In this document: positions 32,615-40,531 of the stretch, in pieces
How the letters are laid out: the number at the start of each line of letters is the position of its first letter
How positions within the stretch are numbered: the first letter of the stretch is position 1
Assembly (NCBI GenBank): GCA_963837655.1
Contig: CAWIOK010000007.1
Span: forward strand, 186,001-250,000
Direction: 5' to 3'
DNA: 64,000 bases
Source of the DNA: CAVVSD01 sp963837655
Lineage (GTDB): Bacteria; Actinomycetota; Thermoleophilia; Solirubrobacterales; Solirubrobacteraceae
Translations under genes and position numbers: made by a program
Notes under the pieces: model-generated
Seen by the model: only the letters and a program-made list of their open reading frames with translations
Databases searched by the model: none
What the model was told of the DNA's origin: nothing

Positions 32615-34216
32615 TCACCGCTCCTGCGGGATGCAGCCCGCGACCGACTGGTCCTTCGGGCGGTCCTGGAACGTCCCGGATGCCCATCCGTCGCTGCGCG
32701 AGGCACTCGGTCCCACCGGGCAGGCGGTCCTCTCCATCGGCAGCGCGCGCAGCGTGTTGCCTCGGACCGTCGCGTCGAGCATGCCGTCGACGGCGAACGC
32801 GTTCGTCGTGCGGATCGCGAGCGACCCGGTGGTGTTGCCGGTGAACGAGGCGCCGACGCCCTTGGCGGACATGTCGCCGAACCAGGCGTGCGTGCCGACC
32901 GCGAGGCCGAAGTCGAAGTGGGTCCTCGCGCCGGTCCACATCTCGTTGTCGCGGAAGCTCGCGCCCCGGAACGAGCGCGGCGCGGCGCCCCCGTTCGTGA
33001 GCGGGTCGGCGGCCAGTGCCGCGAACGCCGAGCGACCCGCGGCGACGATCCGGTTCCCCTGCACGACGCTCGCCTGCGTGCCCCCCACCACGCGGTAGAG
33101 CACGATGCCGACGTCGGTCGCGTCGACGATCGCGTTGTCGGTCACCGTCGTCCGCGGGCACGCGACGCTGATGCCGTCGGCCCAGGCCTCCCCGCGATGC
33201 TCGGTGCCGTAGGCCGTCACCAGGTTCCCCCGCACCGTCGCCGTCGTGCACGCGCCGCCGTACGGCGTGGCCGTGACGAACAGCCCGGAGCCGCCGAGCG
33301 GATCGGCGATCTTCGAGGACTCGACCGTGGCGCCGTCGCCGCGGATCCGGACCGTGACCGCAGCGCGGAGCGGCCGCCCGAGCCACGCACGCCCGCCCGA
33401 GACCCAGACGTGGCTGAGCGTCGCGTCCTGGGCCAGGTCGACGACCGAGGACTCCGTCGGGTCCGGAGGCGCTCCGCCGCGGACGAGCCGGCCCATGCTC
33501 GCGTAGTGCGAGAGCGCCGGCTCCCCCGTGGTCGTCAGCGTGACGCCGCGCGGGACCCGCAGCGGCGTCGAGATCCGCACGACCGCACGCGGCGCGAGGC
33601 TGACGGTGCCGCCGGGCGGCGTCGCGTCCAGCGCGGCCTGCAGCGCCGCCTGGTCGCCGGTGAAGCCCCGCCCGCCGGCCCCCATGTCGACCGGAGCGAC
33701 CGGTCCCACCGGGGCGTAGGCGGGCGATGCGGGGTCGCACATGGCCGGCGCGATCCGGGTGGTGAACTCCGCCGAGCTCAGGATCGAGGCGACGACCGCG
33801 TCCCAGGCGCCGGCGGTGCGGAGCGCCGCCACGACGTGGTCGACGCCGGGCGGGTCGGGCTCGCGCGCGAGGAGGCCGGCGTAGAGCGTGATCGCACGCT
33901 CCGCGGGCGCGTAGCCGAGGGAGGCGTACTCGTCGCCCAGGTAGACGCCTCCGGCGTACTCCTGGAGCGACGCGGTCGTGCAGCCGTGCTCGTGGAAGAA
34001 CGAGGTGGCCGCCTCCCACCCACGCTGGTCGGGGGCGCGGCCGAGCGCCTCGGTCGACAGGCGGGCGACGAACTGGTCGGCGACGGTGCGGTTGGGCGGC
34101 GCGACCTGCGTCGGGGGCGAGACCTCGGGCACCCGTCCGCGGAGGACGACCACGACCACGACCGCCGCCAGCCCGGCGACGACCGCCACGACGACAGCGG
34201 TCCTCCGTCTACCCAC
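32615..34216 (-). CDS. Membrane-anchored DUF4214-like plus parallel beta-helix protein
   Basis: From the GTG at 34216 (overlapping the ECF sigma gene stop by eight bases) the product has 533 residues: an N-terminal membrane anchor (about 6-27), a DUF4214-like helical region (about 45-155: FVARLSTEALGRAPDQRGW and ILSSAEFTTR), and a right-handed parallel beta-helix of the pectate-lyase type (about 180-510) with repeats such as ATVRGNLVTAYG, TTVTDNAIVDATDVGIVLY and ASVVQGNRIVAAG. It is probably a surface protein acting on, or binding, polysaccharide. No catalytic residues can be assigned. Confidence 0.75.
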   Translation of the reverse strand: MGRRRTAVVVAVVAGLAAVVVVVVLRGRVPEVSPPTQVAPPNRTVADQFVARLSTEALGRAPDQRGWEAATSFFHEHGCTTASLQEYAGGVYLGDEYASLGYAPAERAITLYAGLLAREPDPPGVDHVVAALRTAGAWDAVVASILSSAEFTTRIAPAMCDPASPAYAPVGPVAPVDMGAGGRGFTGDQAALQAALDATPPGGTVSLAPRAVVRISTPLRVPRGVTLTTTGEPALSHYASMGRLVRGGAPPDPTESSVVDLAQDATLSHVWVSGGRAWLGRPLRAAVTVRIRGDGATVESSKIADPLGGSGLFVTATPYGGACTTATVRGNLVTAYGTEHRGEAWADGISVACPRTTVTDNAIVDATDVGIVLYRVVGGTQASVVQGNRIVAAGRSAFAALAADPLTNGGAAPRSFRGASFRDNEMWTGARTHFDFGLAVGTHAWFGDMSAKGVGASFTGNTTGSLAIRTTNAFAVDGMLDATVRGNTLRALPMERTACPVGPSASRSDGWASGTFQDRPKDQSVAGCIPQER

Positions 34217-35477
34217 GCGCGGAGCAGCCTGCGATGCGCTGGAGCAGCACGGAGCGCTCGCGGGCGTTCTGCGTGAGCGTGAGCGCACGCTCGAACGCGG
34301 CGCGCGCGTCGGCGAACCGCCCCAGCTTCTCCAGCAGGTCGCCACGCACCGTGGGCAGCAGGTGATACCCGCTCAGGACCGGTTCCTCGGCGAGCTCGTC
34401 GGCGAGCCGCAGCCCCTCGGCGGGCCCGAACGCCATGCCGACCGCGACGGCGCGGTTGAGATCGACCACCGGCGACGGCGCGACCTGCACGAGGCCGTCG
34501 TAGATGGCGACGATGGTCATCCAATCGGTCTCCTCCGCCGTCCGGGCCCGCGCGTGGCACGCCGCGATCGCCGCCTGCAGCGTGTACGTCCCGACCGCGC
34601 CGCCCGCCGCGTAGGCGCGCTCCAGGGCGGCGAGCCCGCGGCCGACGAGCATCCAGTCCCAGCGGGAGCGGTCCTGGTCGAGCAGGAGGATCGGCTCGCC
34701 GTCGGGCGTGACCCGGGCACGGACGCGCGACGCCTGCAGCTCCATCAGCGCCGAGAGCCCGTGGACCTCTGGGTCCTCCGGCAGCAGCGCGGCCAGCATG
34801 CGCCCCAGGCGCAGCGCCTCCTGGAGCAGCTCCGGGCGCAGCCAGTCGTCACCGGAGGTGGCGGCGTAGCCCTCGTTGAAGATCAGGTAGATCGCCTCGA
34901 GCACCGCGGCGAGCCGCTCGGGCAGCTCGCCGCGCTCGGGGACCTCGATCGGCACATGGGCCGCGGTGAGCGTCCGCTTGGCGCGCACGATGCGCTGCTG
35001 CACGGTCGCCTCCGGCACCAGGTACGCGCGGGCGATCTCCTTGGTGGTGAGCCCCGCGAGCAGCCGGAGCGTGAGCGCCACGCGCGCCTCCGGTGAGAGG
35101 ACCGGATGGCACGCGGTGAAGATGAGGCGCAGCACGTCGTCGTCGAACGGGTCGGCGGCCTCCGCGGCGAGGTCCGGGGCGTCGGCCTCGCCGCGCAGCT
35201 CCATGTCGCGCCCCAGCTCCTCGGTCTTGCGCCGATGCACCTCGGCGCGACGCAGGCGGTCGATCGCGCGGTGCCTGGCGGTGGCCATGAGCCACGCGCC
35301 CGGGTTGTCCGGGATGCCGCTCTGCGGCCACTGCTCCAGCGCCGCCACGAGGGCCTCCTGTGCGAGGTCCTCGGCGAGGCCGACGTCGCGCACGATGCGG
35401 GCGAGGCCCGCGATGAGCCGAGTGGACTCGATCCGCCAGACGGCGTCGATCGTGCGCCTGACGTCGGCGACCGCCAC
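34209..35477 (-). CDS. ECF-type RNA polymerase sigma factor with C-terminal extension (ECF42-like)
   Basis: The 422-residue protein has sigma region 2 (GLAEDLAQEALVAALEQWP, NPGAWLMATARHRAIDRLRR) and sigma region 4 (VALTLRLLAGLTTKEIARAY, EATVQQRIVRAKRTL), followed by a helical domain of about 200 residues with tetratricopeptide-like repeats. This layout, together with the YCII/DGPF-domain gene three bases upstream, is the ECF42 type, in which the C-terminal domain replaces a classical anti-sigma factor. Its targets are not visible. The co-transcribed beta-helix gene may be part of the same response. Confidence 0.9.
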   Translation of the reverse strand: MAVADVRRTIDAVWRIESTRLIAGLARIVRDVGLAEDLAQEALVAALEQWPQSGIPDNPGAWLMATARHRAIDRLRRAEVHRRKTEELGRDMELRGEADAPDLAAEAADPFDDDVLRLIFTACHPVLSPEARVALTLRLLAGLTTKEIARAYLVPEATVQQRIVRAKRTLTAAHVPIEVPERGELPERLAAVLEAIYLIFNEGYAATSGDDWLRPELLQEALRLGRMLAALLPEDPEVHGLSALMELQASRVRARVTPDGEPILLLDQDRSRWDWMLVGRGLAALERAYAAGGAVGTYTLQAAIAACHARARTAEETDWMTIVAIYDGLVQVAPSPVVDLNRAVAVGMAFGPAEGLRLADELAEEPVLSGYHLLPTVRGDLLEKLGRFADARAAFERALTLTQNARERSVLLQRIAGCSARG

Positions 35478-35480
35478 GGC

Positions 35481-35909
35481 CTATCCGCCGGCGGTCTGGG
35501 CGCGCAGCGCGGCCTCGCGCTCGCGCAGCTCCGGCGTGAGCTCGTCGCCGAAGTCCTCGGACTCGAACAACGGGCGGATCTCGACGATCCCCGCGTCGGC
35601 GTCGTCGTCGGGCGCCGGGATGCGCTTGACCCACTCGACCGCCTCGTCGAGCGACCTGACCTGCCAGATCCAGAAGCCGGCCAGCAGCTCCTTGGTCTCG
35701 GCGAACGGGCCGTCGATGACCTTGCGCTCGCTGCCCTTGAACGCGACGCGCACGCCCCTCGCGGACGGGTGCAGGCCGTCGCCGGCGAGCATGACGCCCG
35801 CCTTCACCAGCTCCTCGTTGAAGGTGGTCATCTCGCTGAGCAGCTGCTCGCTCGGCATCTCGCCGCGCTCGGACTGCTCCGTCGCCTTGATCAGCACCAT
35901 GACTCGCAT
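35481..35909 (-). CDS. YCII-related DGPF-domain protein
   Basis: This is a 142-residue ferredoxin-like-fold protein with the motif DGPFAETKELLAGFWIW (about 69-85). DGPF proteins are the common partner of ECF42 sigma factors; some YCII relatives bind small molecules or have hydrolase activity, but the biochemical role is open. AGGAGG lies eight bases before the ATG. It precedes the sigma gene by three bases. Confidence 0.88.
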   Translation of the reverse strand: MRVMVLIKATEQSERGEMPSEQLLSEMTTFNEELVKAGVMLAGDGLHPSARGVRVAFKGSERKVIDGPFAETKELLAGFWIWQVRSLDEAVEWVKRIPAPDDDADAGIVEIRPLFESEDFGDELTPELREREAALRAQTAGG

Positions 35910-35963
35910 CTCGCCGTCCTCCTGGTAGGGGTCGCTTTCGACCTTCTACCTCCTACGTCGAGT

Positions 35964-35991
35964 GAGCCCCACGGGAATCGACACGGGGCTC
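35964..35991 (-). terminator. Inverted repeat after tRNA-Lys, possible terminator
   Basis: A 7-bp perfect stem (GAGCCCC / GGGGCTC) with a 14-base loop lies 17 bases beyond the tRNA-Lys 3' end, before the YCII gene. There is no T-tract, so termination is uncertain. Confidence 0.3.
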
Positions 35992-36008
35992 GGAGGAGTG
36001 CACAGCAG

Positions 36009-36081
36009 TGCCCCCACTAGGAATCGAACCTAGAACCTTCGGATTAAGAGTCCGCTGCTCTGCCAGTTGAGCTATAGGGGC
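36009..36081 (-). tRNA. tRNA-Lys (CTT)
   Basis: This 73-base tRNA has a 7-bp acceptor stem (GCCCCTA with TGGGGGC), a D arm (GCTC/GAGC), anticodon loop CTCTTAA with anticodon CTT, and T arm CTAGG-TTCGATT-CCTAG. The discriminator is A; CCA is not encoded. It decodes AAG, the dominant lysine codon at this GC content. Confidence 0.95.
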
Positions 36082-36093
36082 CGACGGCCGCTC

Positions 36094-36099
36094 AGATTA
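36094..36099 (-). promoter_or_regulatory. -10 box of tRNA-Lys
   Basis: TAATCT on the minus strand lies 12 bases before the tRNA 5' end and overlaps the TAA stop codon of the upstream gene. The -35 region is weak. Confidence 0.4.
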
Positions 36100-36858
36100 G
36101 CCGGTCGTGGAGGTGGTGCTGGGGGTGGTGGTCGTCGTCGCCGGAGCCGGCGTGGTCGCCGCCTTGGAGGCTTGCTCGGTGATGGCCTGCGTCTTCGCGG
36201 AGTCCAGGTTCTGCTTGAGCAGCTTGCGCTCGCTGGGCACCGCCAGCGAGACGGCCTTGGCGGCCGCGAGGTCGCCCTTGCGGTTCTGCCCCGCGGCGTA
36301 CGCGTACACGGCCAGCTGGGAGTACAGGTTGGACCGCGTCGTCGCCTCCGCGTCGGGTCCGCCGCGGACGTCGATGATCATCTCGAGCGCCCGGACGGCC
36401 TTGTCGGGCTTGTCGAGCCCCGCCGACGAGAACGCCTGGACCATGTACCCGGCCACCGTGTCGTCGGGCGGGTTCGGATCCAGGGCGACGTAGCGGTCCC
36501 ATGCCTGCTCGACCGGCACGAGCCGGCGCTTGCCGGCCGCGGTGAAGTTGCCGTTGGCGTCGACGCCGTTGTCGGTCCCGGCCAGCTGGAAGCGCGCCTT
36601 CACCAGACGCGCCCACGCGGCGGCGTCCTGGGGATCGGCCACGGTGGCCTGCTGGGCGGTGGTCGCAGTGCGCTCGAGCGCCGCGGTCCCGCTGTTGCTG
36701 CCGCCGCCGCCGTTGCCGTTGATCGCGTCGAAGAGGCCGCCGGATGTCGCGCCGCCGATCCCGAACAGCACGAGTCCCCCACCCATCAGGATGGCGAGGC
36801 CCAGGTAGATGACTTGCACCGTGCGGCGGCGTCCACGGCCGCGCAGGTCGAACAGCAT
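36097..36858 (-). CDS. Membrane-anchored tetratricopeptide-like protein
   Basis: This 253-residue protein has a basic N-terminus (MLFDLRGRGRRRT), one membrane helix (about 15-38), a Gly/Asn-rich linker (about 48-58), helical repeats of the TPR type (about 65-215, including PQDAAAWARLVKARFQLAG and DTVAGYMVQAFSSAGLDKP) and a Thr/Ala/Pro tail. It probably scaffolds envelope proteins. It follows tatC after eight bases, so it belongs to the tat operon, though a role in Tat export is unproven. Confidence 0.75.
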   Translation of the reverse strand: MLFDLRGRGRRRTVQVIYLGLAILMGGGLVLFGIGGATSGGLFDAINGNGGGGSNSGTAALERTATTAQQATVADPQDAAAWARLVKARFQLAGTDNGVDANGNFTAAGKRRLVPVEQAWDRYVALDPNPPDDTVAGYMVQAFSSAGLDKPDKAVRALEMIIDVRGGPDAEATTRSNLYSQLAVYAYAAGQNRKGDLAAAKAVSLAVPSERKLLKQNLDSAKTQAITEQASKAATTPAPATTTTTPSTTSTTG

Positions 36859-36866
36859 GTGGCGGG

Positions 36867-37973
36867 TCAGTCCTCCGGTCGGTCGCGGTCCGACGGTGCG
36901 TCGTCCGCGGTGAGATCCTGGGATGGGTCGCTCTGCGATCCATCCCGACCGAAGACGAAGTCTTCGGCGTCGTCGTCAGGCTCGTCCACGTCGTCGTCTC
37001 CGAAGTCCCATCGTGACTTTCGAGGACTCACGCGATCGAGCCAACGGGCCATCAGGATACTGGCCTCGTACAACAGGATGAGCGGGCCCATGGCGAGCGT
37101 CATCGTGACCGGATCGGGCGTCGGCGTCGCCACGGCGGCGAGGACCGCGATCGCCAGGATGGCGTAGCCGCGCCCCTTGCGCAGTTGCTTCGTCGACACG
37201 ATGCCGGTTCGCGTGACGGCGAGCACCGCGACCGGGATCTGGAACAGGAGCCCGATCGCCCCCAGGAAGAGGATGACGAACTTGTAGTACGTACTGGCCT
37301 GGACCAGGATGTCGAAGTTGTCGTCGTTGAAGTTCTGCAGGAACGCGATCGCGCGTTCGAGCACGACGAAGTAGCCGAACGCCAGGCCCGCGAGGAACAG
37401 GAACGGCACGAGCGCCATGATCGGCACCGCGACCTTGCGTTCGCCCGGCGTGAAGGCCGGTATCAGGAACGCGTAGAGCTGATAGAGGATCAGCGGGAGC
37501 GCGAGGAGCAGCGCTGCGTAGAACGAGACCGCGATGGTCTGCGTGAACGGCTCTGTGACCCCGAGCGTGATCGGGTTCGACGCGGTGTCCTTCGGGACGC
37601 CGGCGGCAGCCGCGCGGGCGGCCGTGACGGCCTGGGCGCGGAGCTGGGTCTGCGCCGGCGTCAGCTGCAGGTCGGCGGCGGAGAGGGACTCCAGGAACCT
37701 CGCCTGGGTCTCGTACGCGTTGCGCTGGAGCTTGGAGAAGCGCGCCTGCTGCTCGAGCGGGTCGCCGCCGCCGCTCTTGGAGGTGTCGTTCTGCTCCTTG
37801 GTGTCCAGCGGCTTGTTGAGGATCTGCAGGACACGGTCGTTCTGCCAGTAGCAGAGGCTGAACGTCACGCCGAGCGCGACGACGCAGATGATGAGGCGTG
37901 TCCGGAGCTCCTCGAGGTGGTCGACGAGCGTCAGTCGTTCCTCGTGGCCCACGGGCCGCAGGGCGGTGGCCAT
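36867..37973 (-). CDS. tatC: Sec-independent protein translocase TatC
   Basis: TatC is the receptor that binds twin-arginine signal peptides. The 368-residue protein has the conserved N-terminal LVDHLEELRTRL (Glu pair) and six helices, with VTEPFTQTIAVSFYAALLLALPLILYQ split around helix 2 and PAFTPGERKVAV after it. It is about 100 residues longer than usual: the first extracytoplasmic loop is expanded (about 45-140), and the C-terminal tail (about 315-368) is acidic. The tail segment EDFVFGRDGSQSDPSQ is encoded by a paired-hairpin repeat. Confidence 0.93.
   Translation of the reverse strand: MATALRPVGHEERLTLVDHLEELRTRLIICVVALGVTFSLCYWQNDRVLQILNKPLDTKEQNDTSKSGGGDPLEQQARFSKLQRNAYETQARFLESLSAADLQLTPAQTQLRAQAVTAARAAAAGVPKDTASNPITLGVTEPFTQTIAVSFYAALLLALPLILYQLYAFLIPAFTPGERKVAVPIMALVPFLFLAGLAFGYFVVLERAIAFLQNFNDDNFDILVQASTYYKFVILFLGAIGLLFQIPVAVLAVTRTGIVSTKQLRKGRGYAILAIAVLAAVATPTPDPVTMTLAMGPLILLYEASILMARWLDRVSPRKSRWDFGDDDVDEPDDDAEDFVFGRDGSQSDPSQDLTADDAPSDRDRPED
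36920..36967 (-). repeat. Paired-hairpin element, copy 4, inside tatC (A then B on the minus strand)
   Basis: Read on the minus strand, hairpin A is at 36967-36949 (CCGAAGAC-TTC-GTCTTCGG) and, two bases on, hairpin B is at 36946-36920 (12-bp arms with one G/T pair, loop AGA, core TCGC-AGA-GCGA). Loops and spacing equal those of copy 1. It lies in frame inside the last 50 codons of tatC, so it is translated into the hydrophilic tail. Confidence 0.75.
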
Positions 37974-38001
37974 GCTGCTGTCCTGCGGCTACCCGGCCGG
38001 A

Positions 38002-38253
38002 TCAGGCGCGGGTCTTGGTCTCCCCCGTGCGCTCGTCCGCCACGGGATCGGTTGTCGCCGTCGACCGCGTGATCTGGCCGGGGGCGTCGTTGTCCTCGTC
38101 ATGGTCGTCACGGTCCTTGTTCGTGACGGAGTCCTTGAACTCGCGCATGCCCGCCCCGAGCTGCCGGCCGAGCGACGGAAGCCGCTTGGGGCCGAAGACG
38201 ACCAGCACGATGACCAGCACGATGATGAGTTCCAGTGGGCCGACAGATGGCAT
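38002..38253 (-). CDS. tatA: Sec-independent protein translocase TatA
   Basis: This 83-residue protein has the TatA/E layout: a short N-terminal membrane helix (about 6-21, LELIIVLVIVLVVFGPKRLP, with the conserved FGPKRLP hinge), an amphipathic helix (LGRQLGAGMREFKDSV) and a charged tail. It forms the translocation pore for folded Tat substrates, which in this genome would include the Rieske protein. GAGGAGG lies four bases before the ATG. It is followed by tatC after 28 bases. Confidence 0.92.
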   Translation of the reverse strand: MPSVGPLELIIVLVIVLVVFGPKRLPSLGRQLGAGMREFKDSVTNKDRDDHDEDNDAPGQITRSTATTDPVADERTGETKTRA

Positions 38254-38391
38254 ACGGCCTCCTCAGGGTCCGGGGTGAGGACAGGCTACTTGCACAGACT
38301 TCGCGCTTTGGGCGCGATCGGGTCACAACCCGTTCAAGTTCCTCCGCCCAGCGTCCGATGAGATGGCTGTAGGCACCCTCCCCCCGCAGCC

Positions 38392-38814
38392 ATGAGCCAA
38401 CCTCCCCAGCACTCCAGCCACCACGTTCGCCGCGTGGTCCTGCCCTCCGGTAAGACGATCGAGGTCGTCTACATCGAGGAGCAGCACCTCGCCTCGTTCG
38501 CGCCCCTGAGCAGCGATCAGGCCACCGACCTCCACGTCTGCGCGGAGTGCGACTCCGAGCTCGTCTACCCCACCGAGTGGGATGAGGCGGGTCCGACGCA
38601 CTGGGACGTCTCCCTTCGCTGCCCCAACTGCGAGTGGAGCGGCAACGGCACCTTCGAGCAGGACGTCGTCGAGCGCTTCGACGAGGAGCTCGACCGTGGC
38701 ACCGAGGCTCTCGTCCGCGACCTGAAGCGCCTCATGCAGGCGAACATGGAAGAGGACATCGAGCGCTTCGTCTCCGCGCTCGCCGACGGGCACATCGTGC
38801 CCGAGGACTTCTAG
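38392..38814 (+). CDS. Zinc-ribbon protein of unknown function
   Basis: This 140-residue soluble protein has two CxxC knuckles (HVCAECDSELVYP about 48-60 and LRCPNCEWSGNG about 75-86), consistent with one zinc ribbon. It is followed by an acidic helical tail with FDEELDRGTEALVRDLKRL. I recognise no named family; the helix-rich C-terminus could bind RNA polymerase or another protein. It is transcribed alone, divergent from tatA, and its TAG stop lies in a palindrome shared with the convergent polyprenyl synthase gene. Confidence 0.7.
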   Translation: MSQPPQHSSHHVRRVVLPSGKTIEVVYIEEQHLASFAPLSSDQATDLHVCAECDSELVYPTEWDEAGPTHWDVSLRCPNCEWSGNGTFEQDVVERFDEELDRGTEALVRDLKRLMQANMEEDIERFVSALADGHIVPEDF

Positions 38815-38834
38815 GCCCGAGCCCTCGGGCCTAG
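38811..38834. terminator. Perfect 24-base palindrome holding both stop codons of convergent genes
   Basis: The arms CTAGGCCCGAG and CTCGGGCCTAG (11 bp) flank a two-base centre. The left arm holds the TAG of the zinc-ribbon gene and the right arm the TAG of the polyprenyl synthase gene. In RNA it would form a strong hairpin in both directions; no T-tract follows. Confidence 0.5.
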
Positions 38835-39814
38835 CTGTACCGGTCGACCACGGAGTCGGCCACCAGCTCCAGCGCAGCACGCTGCCCGTCGCCCAGGCGG
38901 CCGTCCGGCAGCGCCGTCTTGGCCTCGGCCACGATGCGCAGCGCACGCCGGCGCGACTCCTCCAGTGCGCCGGTCGCCGCGATGCGGTCGCAGACCTCCG
39001 CGGCGGCCTCGGGGCCGTCGATGGCCCGCACATCGATCGATCGCAGCTCCGGATCGGCCTCGCGCGCAAGGATGAGCGGCAGGGTCACCGTCCCGTCGAG
39101 CAGGTCCGTCCCACGCGGCTTGCCCGTGCGCTCCGCAGGTCCTGAGACGTCCAGCACGTCGTCGAGCAGCTGGAACGCCAGGCCGATCCGGCGCCCGAAC
39201 GCGCGCAGCCCGCGCTCGGCGTCGCGCGCGCCGTGCTGCGCGCCCAGCTCGCAGGCCGCCTCGAAGAGCGCGCCTGTCTTCAGCTCGCAGCGGTGCAGGT
39301 ACCGCTCGACGCTCACCTCGGCGTTCCAGGCATCCTCGCGCTGCAGCAGCTCGCCCTCCGCCAGGGCCGAGCTCGCGCGCGACAGCGTCCGCACGGACGC
39401 GAGAGACCCGGTCAGGGCCATCTCGGCGAACGCGCGGGAGAACAGCAGATCGCCCACCGCGATCGCCATGTCACGGCCGGCGGAGGCCCAGACCGTGGGG
39501 CGCCCGCGGCGCAGGTCGGCGGCGTCGAGGACGTCGTCGTGCACCAGCGTGGCGCTGTGGACGAGCTCCACGGCGACGGCACAGCGGACCACGTCGGTCG
39601 CGTCGTCCTCCGGGGGGCCGGAGCCGAGCAGGACGAGCAGTGGGCGCAGGCGCTTGCCACCCGCAGCGATCGTCGACCCCGCGTGCCCTGCGAGCACCTC
39701 GCCGTGCCCGCGTGCCAGCTCCGCCAGCCGCTCCTCGACGTCCGCGAGGAGCTCCGGGACGCGCGGCCCGGCGGCATCCACGATCTGGCCGACGGCCTGG
39801 GCGGGCGAGGTCAC
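38831..39814 (-). CDS. Polyprenyl diphosphate synthase
   Basis: The 327-residue trans-prenyltransferase elongates allylic diphosphates with isopentenyl diphosphate. It has GGKRLRP (52-58), the first aspartate-rich motif HDDVLD (92-97), ELKTGALFEAACELGA, and the second motif FQLLDDVLD. Lying directly after menG (GTG start overlapping its stop), it probably makes the isoprenoid tail of menaquinone. The chain length cannot be fixed from sequence alone. It is the last gene of the haem/cytochrome/menaquinone run. Confidence 0.9.
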   Translation of the reverse strand: MTSPAQAVGQIVDAAGPRVPELLADVEERLAELARGHGEVLAGHAGSTIAAGGKRLRPLLVLLGSGPPEDDATDVVRCAVAVELVHSATLVHDDVLDAADLRRGRPTVWASAGRDMAIAVGDLLFSRAFAEMALTGSLASVRTLSRASSALAEGELLQREDAWNAEVSVERYLHRCELKTGALFEAACELGAQHGARDAERGLRAFGRRIGLAFQLLDDVLDVSGPAERTGKPRGTDLLDGTVTLPLILAREADPELRSIDVRAIDGPEAAAEVCDRIAATGALEESRRRALRIVAEAKTALPDGRLGDGQRAALELVADSVVDRYS

Positions 39815-40527
39815 GCCGGCGGCGCAGTCGTCGGCACGGTCCCGACGTGGAGGGCGATGATCCCGCCGGCGGTGAGGATCCACCTCACGTCGGCCAGCCC
39901 CGATCCGGCCAGTACCGCTCCCAGGCCCTCGGGACCGGGGAACCGCCGCACCGAGCTGGGCAGGTAGGAGTACGCCTGCGGGTCGGCCGCGACCTTGCCG
40001 ACGAGCGGGATCACGCGGTCGAACCAGAGCGAGAAGAACGTCGACAGCGGCGGCTTCGTGGGCGTCGTGATCTCGAGGACGACCACCTTGCCTCCGGGCC
40101 TCACGACCCGTGCCATCTCCCCGATGCCCTTCTCGAGGTCGGCGAAGTTGCGCGCGCCGAACCCGACCGTCGCCGCCTGGAACTCGGCGTCCCCGTAGGG
40201 CAGCGCGAGCGCATCACCGTGCTCCCAGCGGATCGACGGGTCCTTCTCCCTGGCCCGTTCCAGCATCCCGTCCGAGAAGTCCGAGCCGATGACCTCACCG
40301 CCGGGCATCACGCGCTTGGCGAGCTCGATGGCGAGATCGCCGGTGCCGGTCGCGACATCGAGCACCCGGTCGCCCGGCCGGACGTCGGCGAGATCGCCGG
40401 CCCGCGCGCGCCAGCGATGGTGCAGCCCGGCCGTCATGACCGAGTTCATGAGGTCGTAGAAGCCTGCGATGCGGTCGAACATCGCTCGGACCTGCGTGTC
40501 GGGCAGCGTTCCCGGTGCCCGCGTCAT
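39811..40527 (-). CDS. menG: Demethylmenaquinone methyltransferase (UbiE/MenG)
   Basis: The 238-residue class I methyltransferase performs the final C-methylation of menaquinone. Family segments are MFDRIAGFYDLMNSVMTAGL at the N-terminus, RVLDVATGTGDLAIELA (SAM motif), DFSDGMLERAREKD, DALALPYGDAEFQAATVGFG and ARNFADLEKGIGEMARVVRPG. It sits between the cytochrome bc genes and the polyprenyl synthase, matching quinone supply with quinol oxidation. Confidence 0.93.
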   Translation of the reverse strand: MTRAPGTLPDTQVRAMFDRIAGFYDLMNSVMTAGLHHRWRARAGDLADVRPGDRVLDVATGTGDLAIELAKRVMPGGEVIGSDFSDGMLERAREKDPSIRWEHGDALALPYGDAEFQAATVGFGARNFADLEKGIGEMARVVRPGGKVVVLEITTPTKPPLSTFFSLWFDRVIPLVGKVAADPQAYSYLPSSVRRFPGPEGLGAVLAGSGLADVRWILTAGGIIALHVGTVPTTAPPA

Positions 40528-40531
40528 GGCG

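Noticed and set aside
32609..32616. Palindrome at the convergent stops as a terminator
   Set aside because: The 13-base palindrome CGGTGA-G-TCACCG has only a one-base centre and partly follows from adjacent TGA and TCA; not annotated as a separate terminator.
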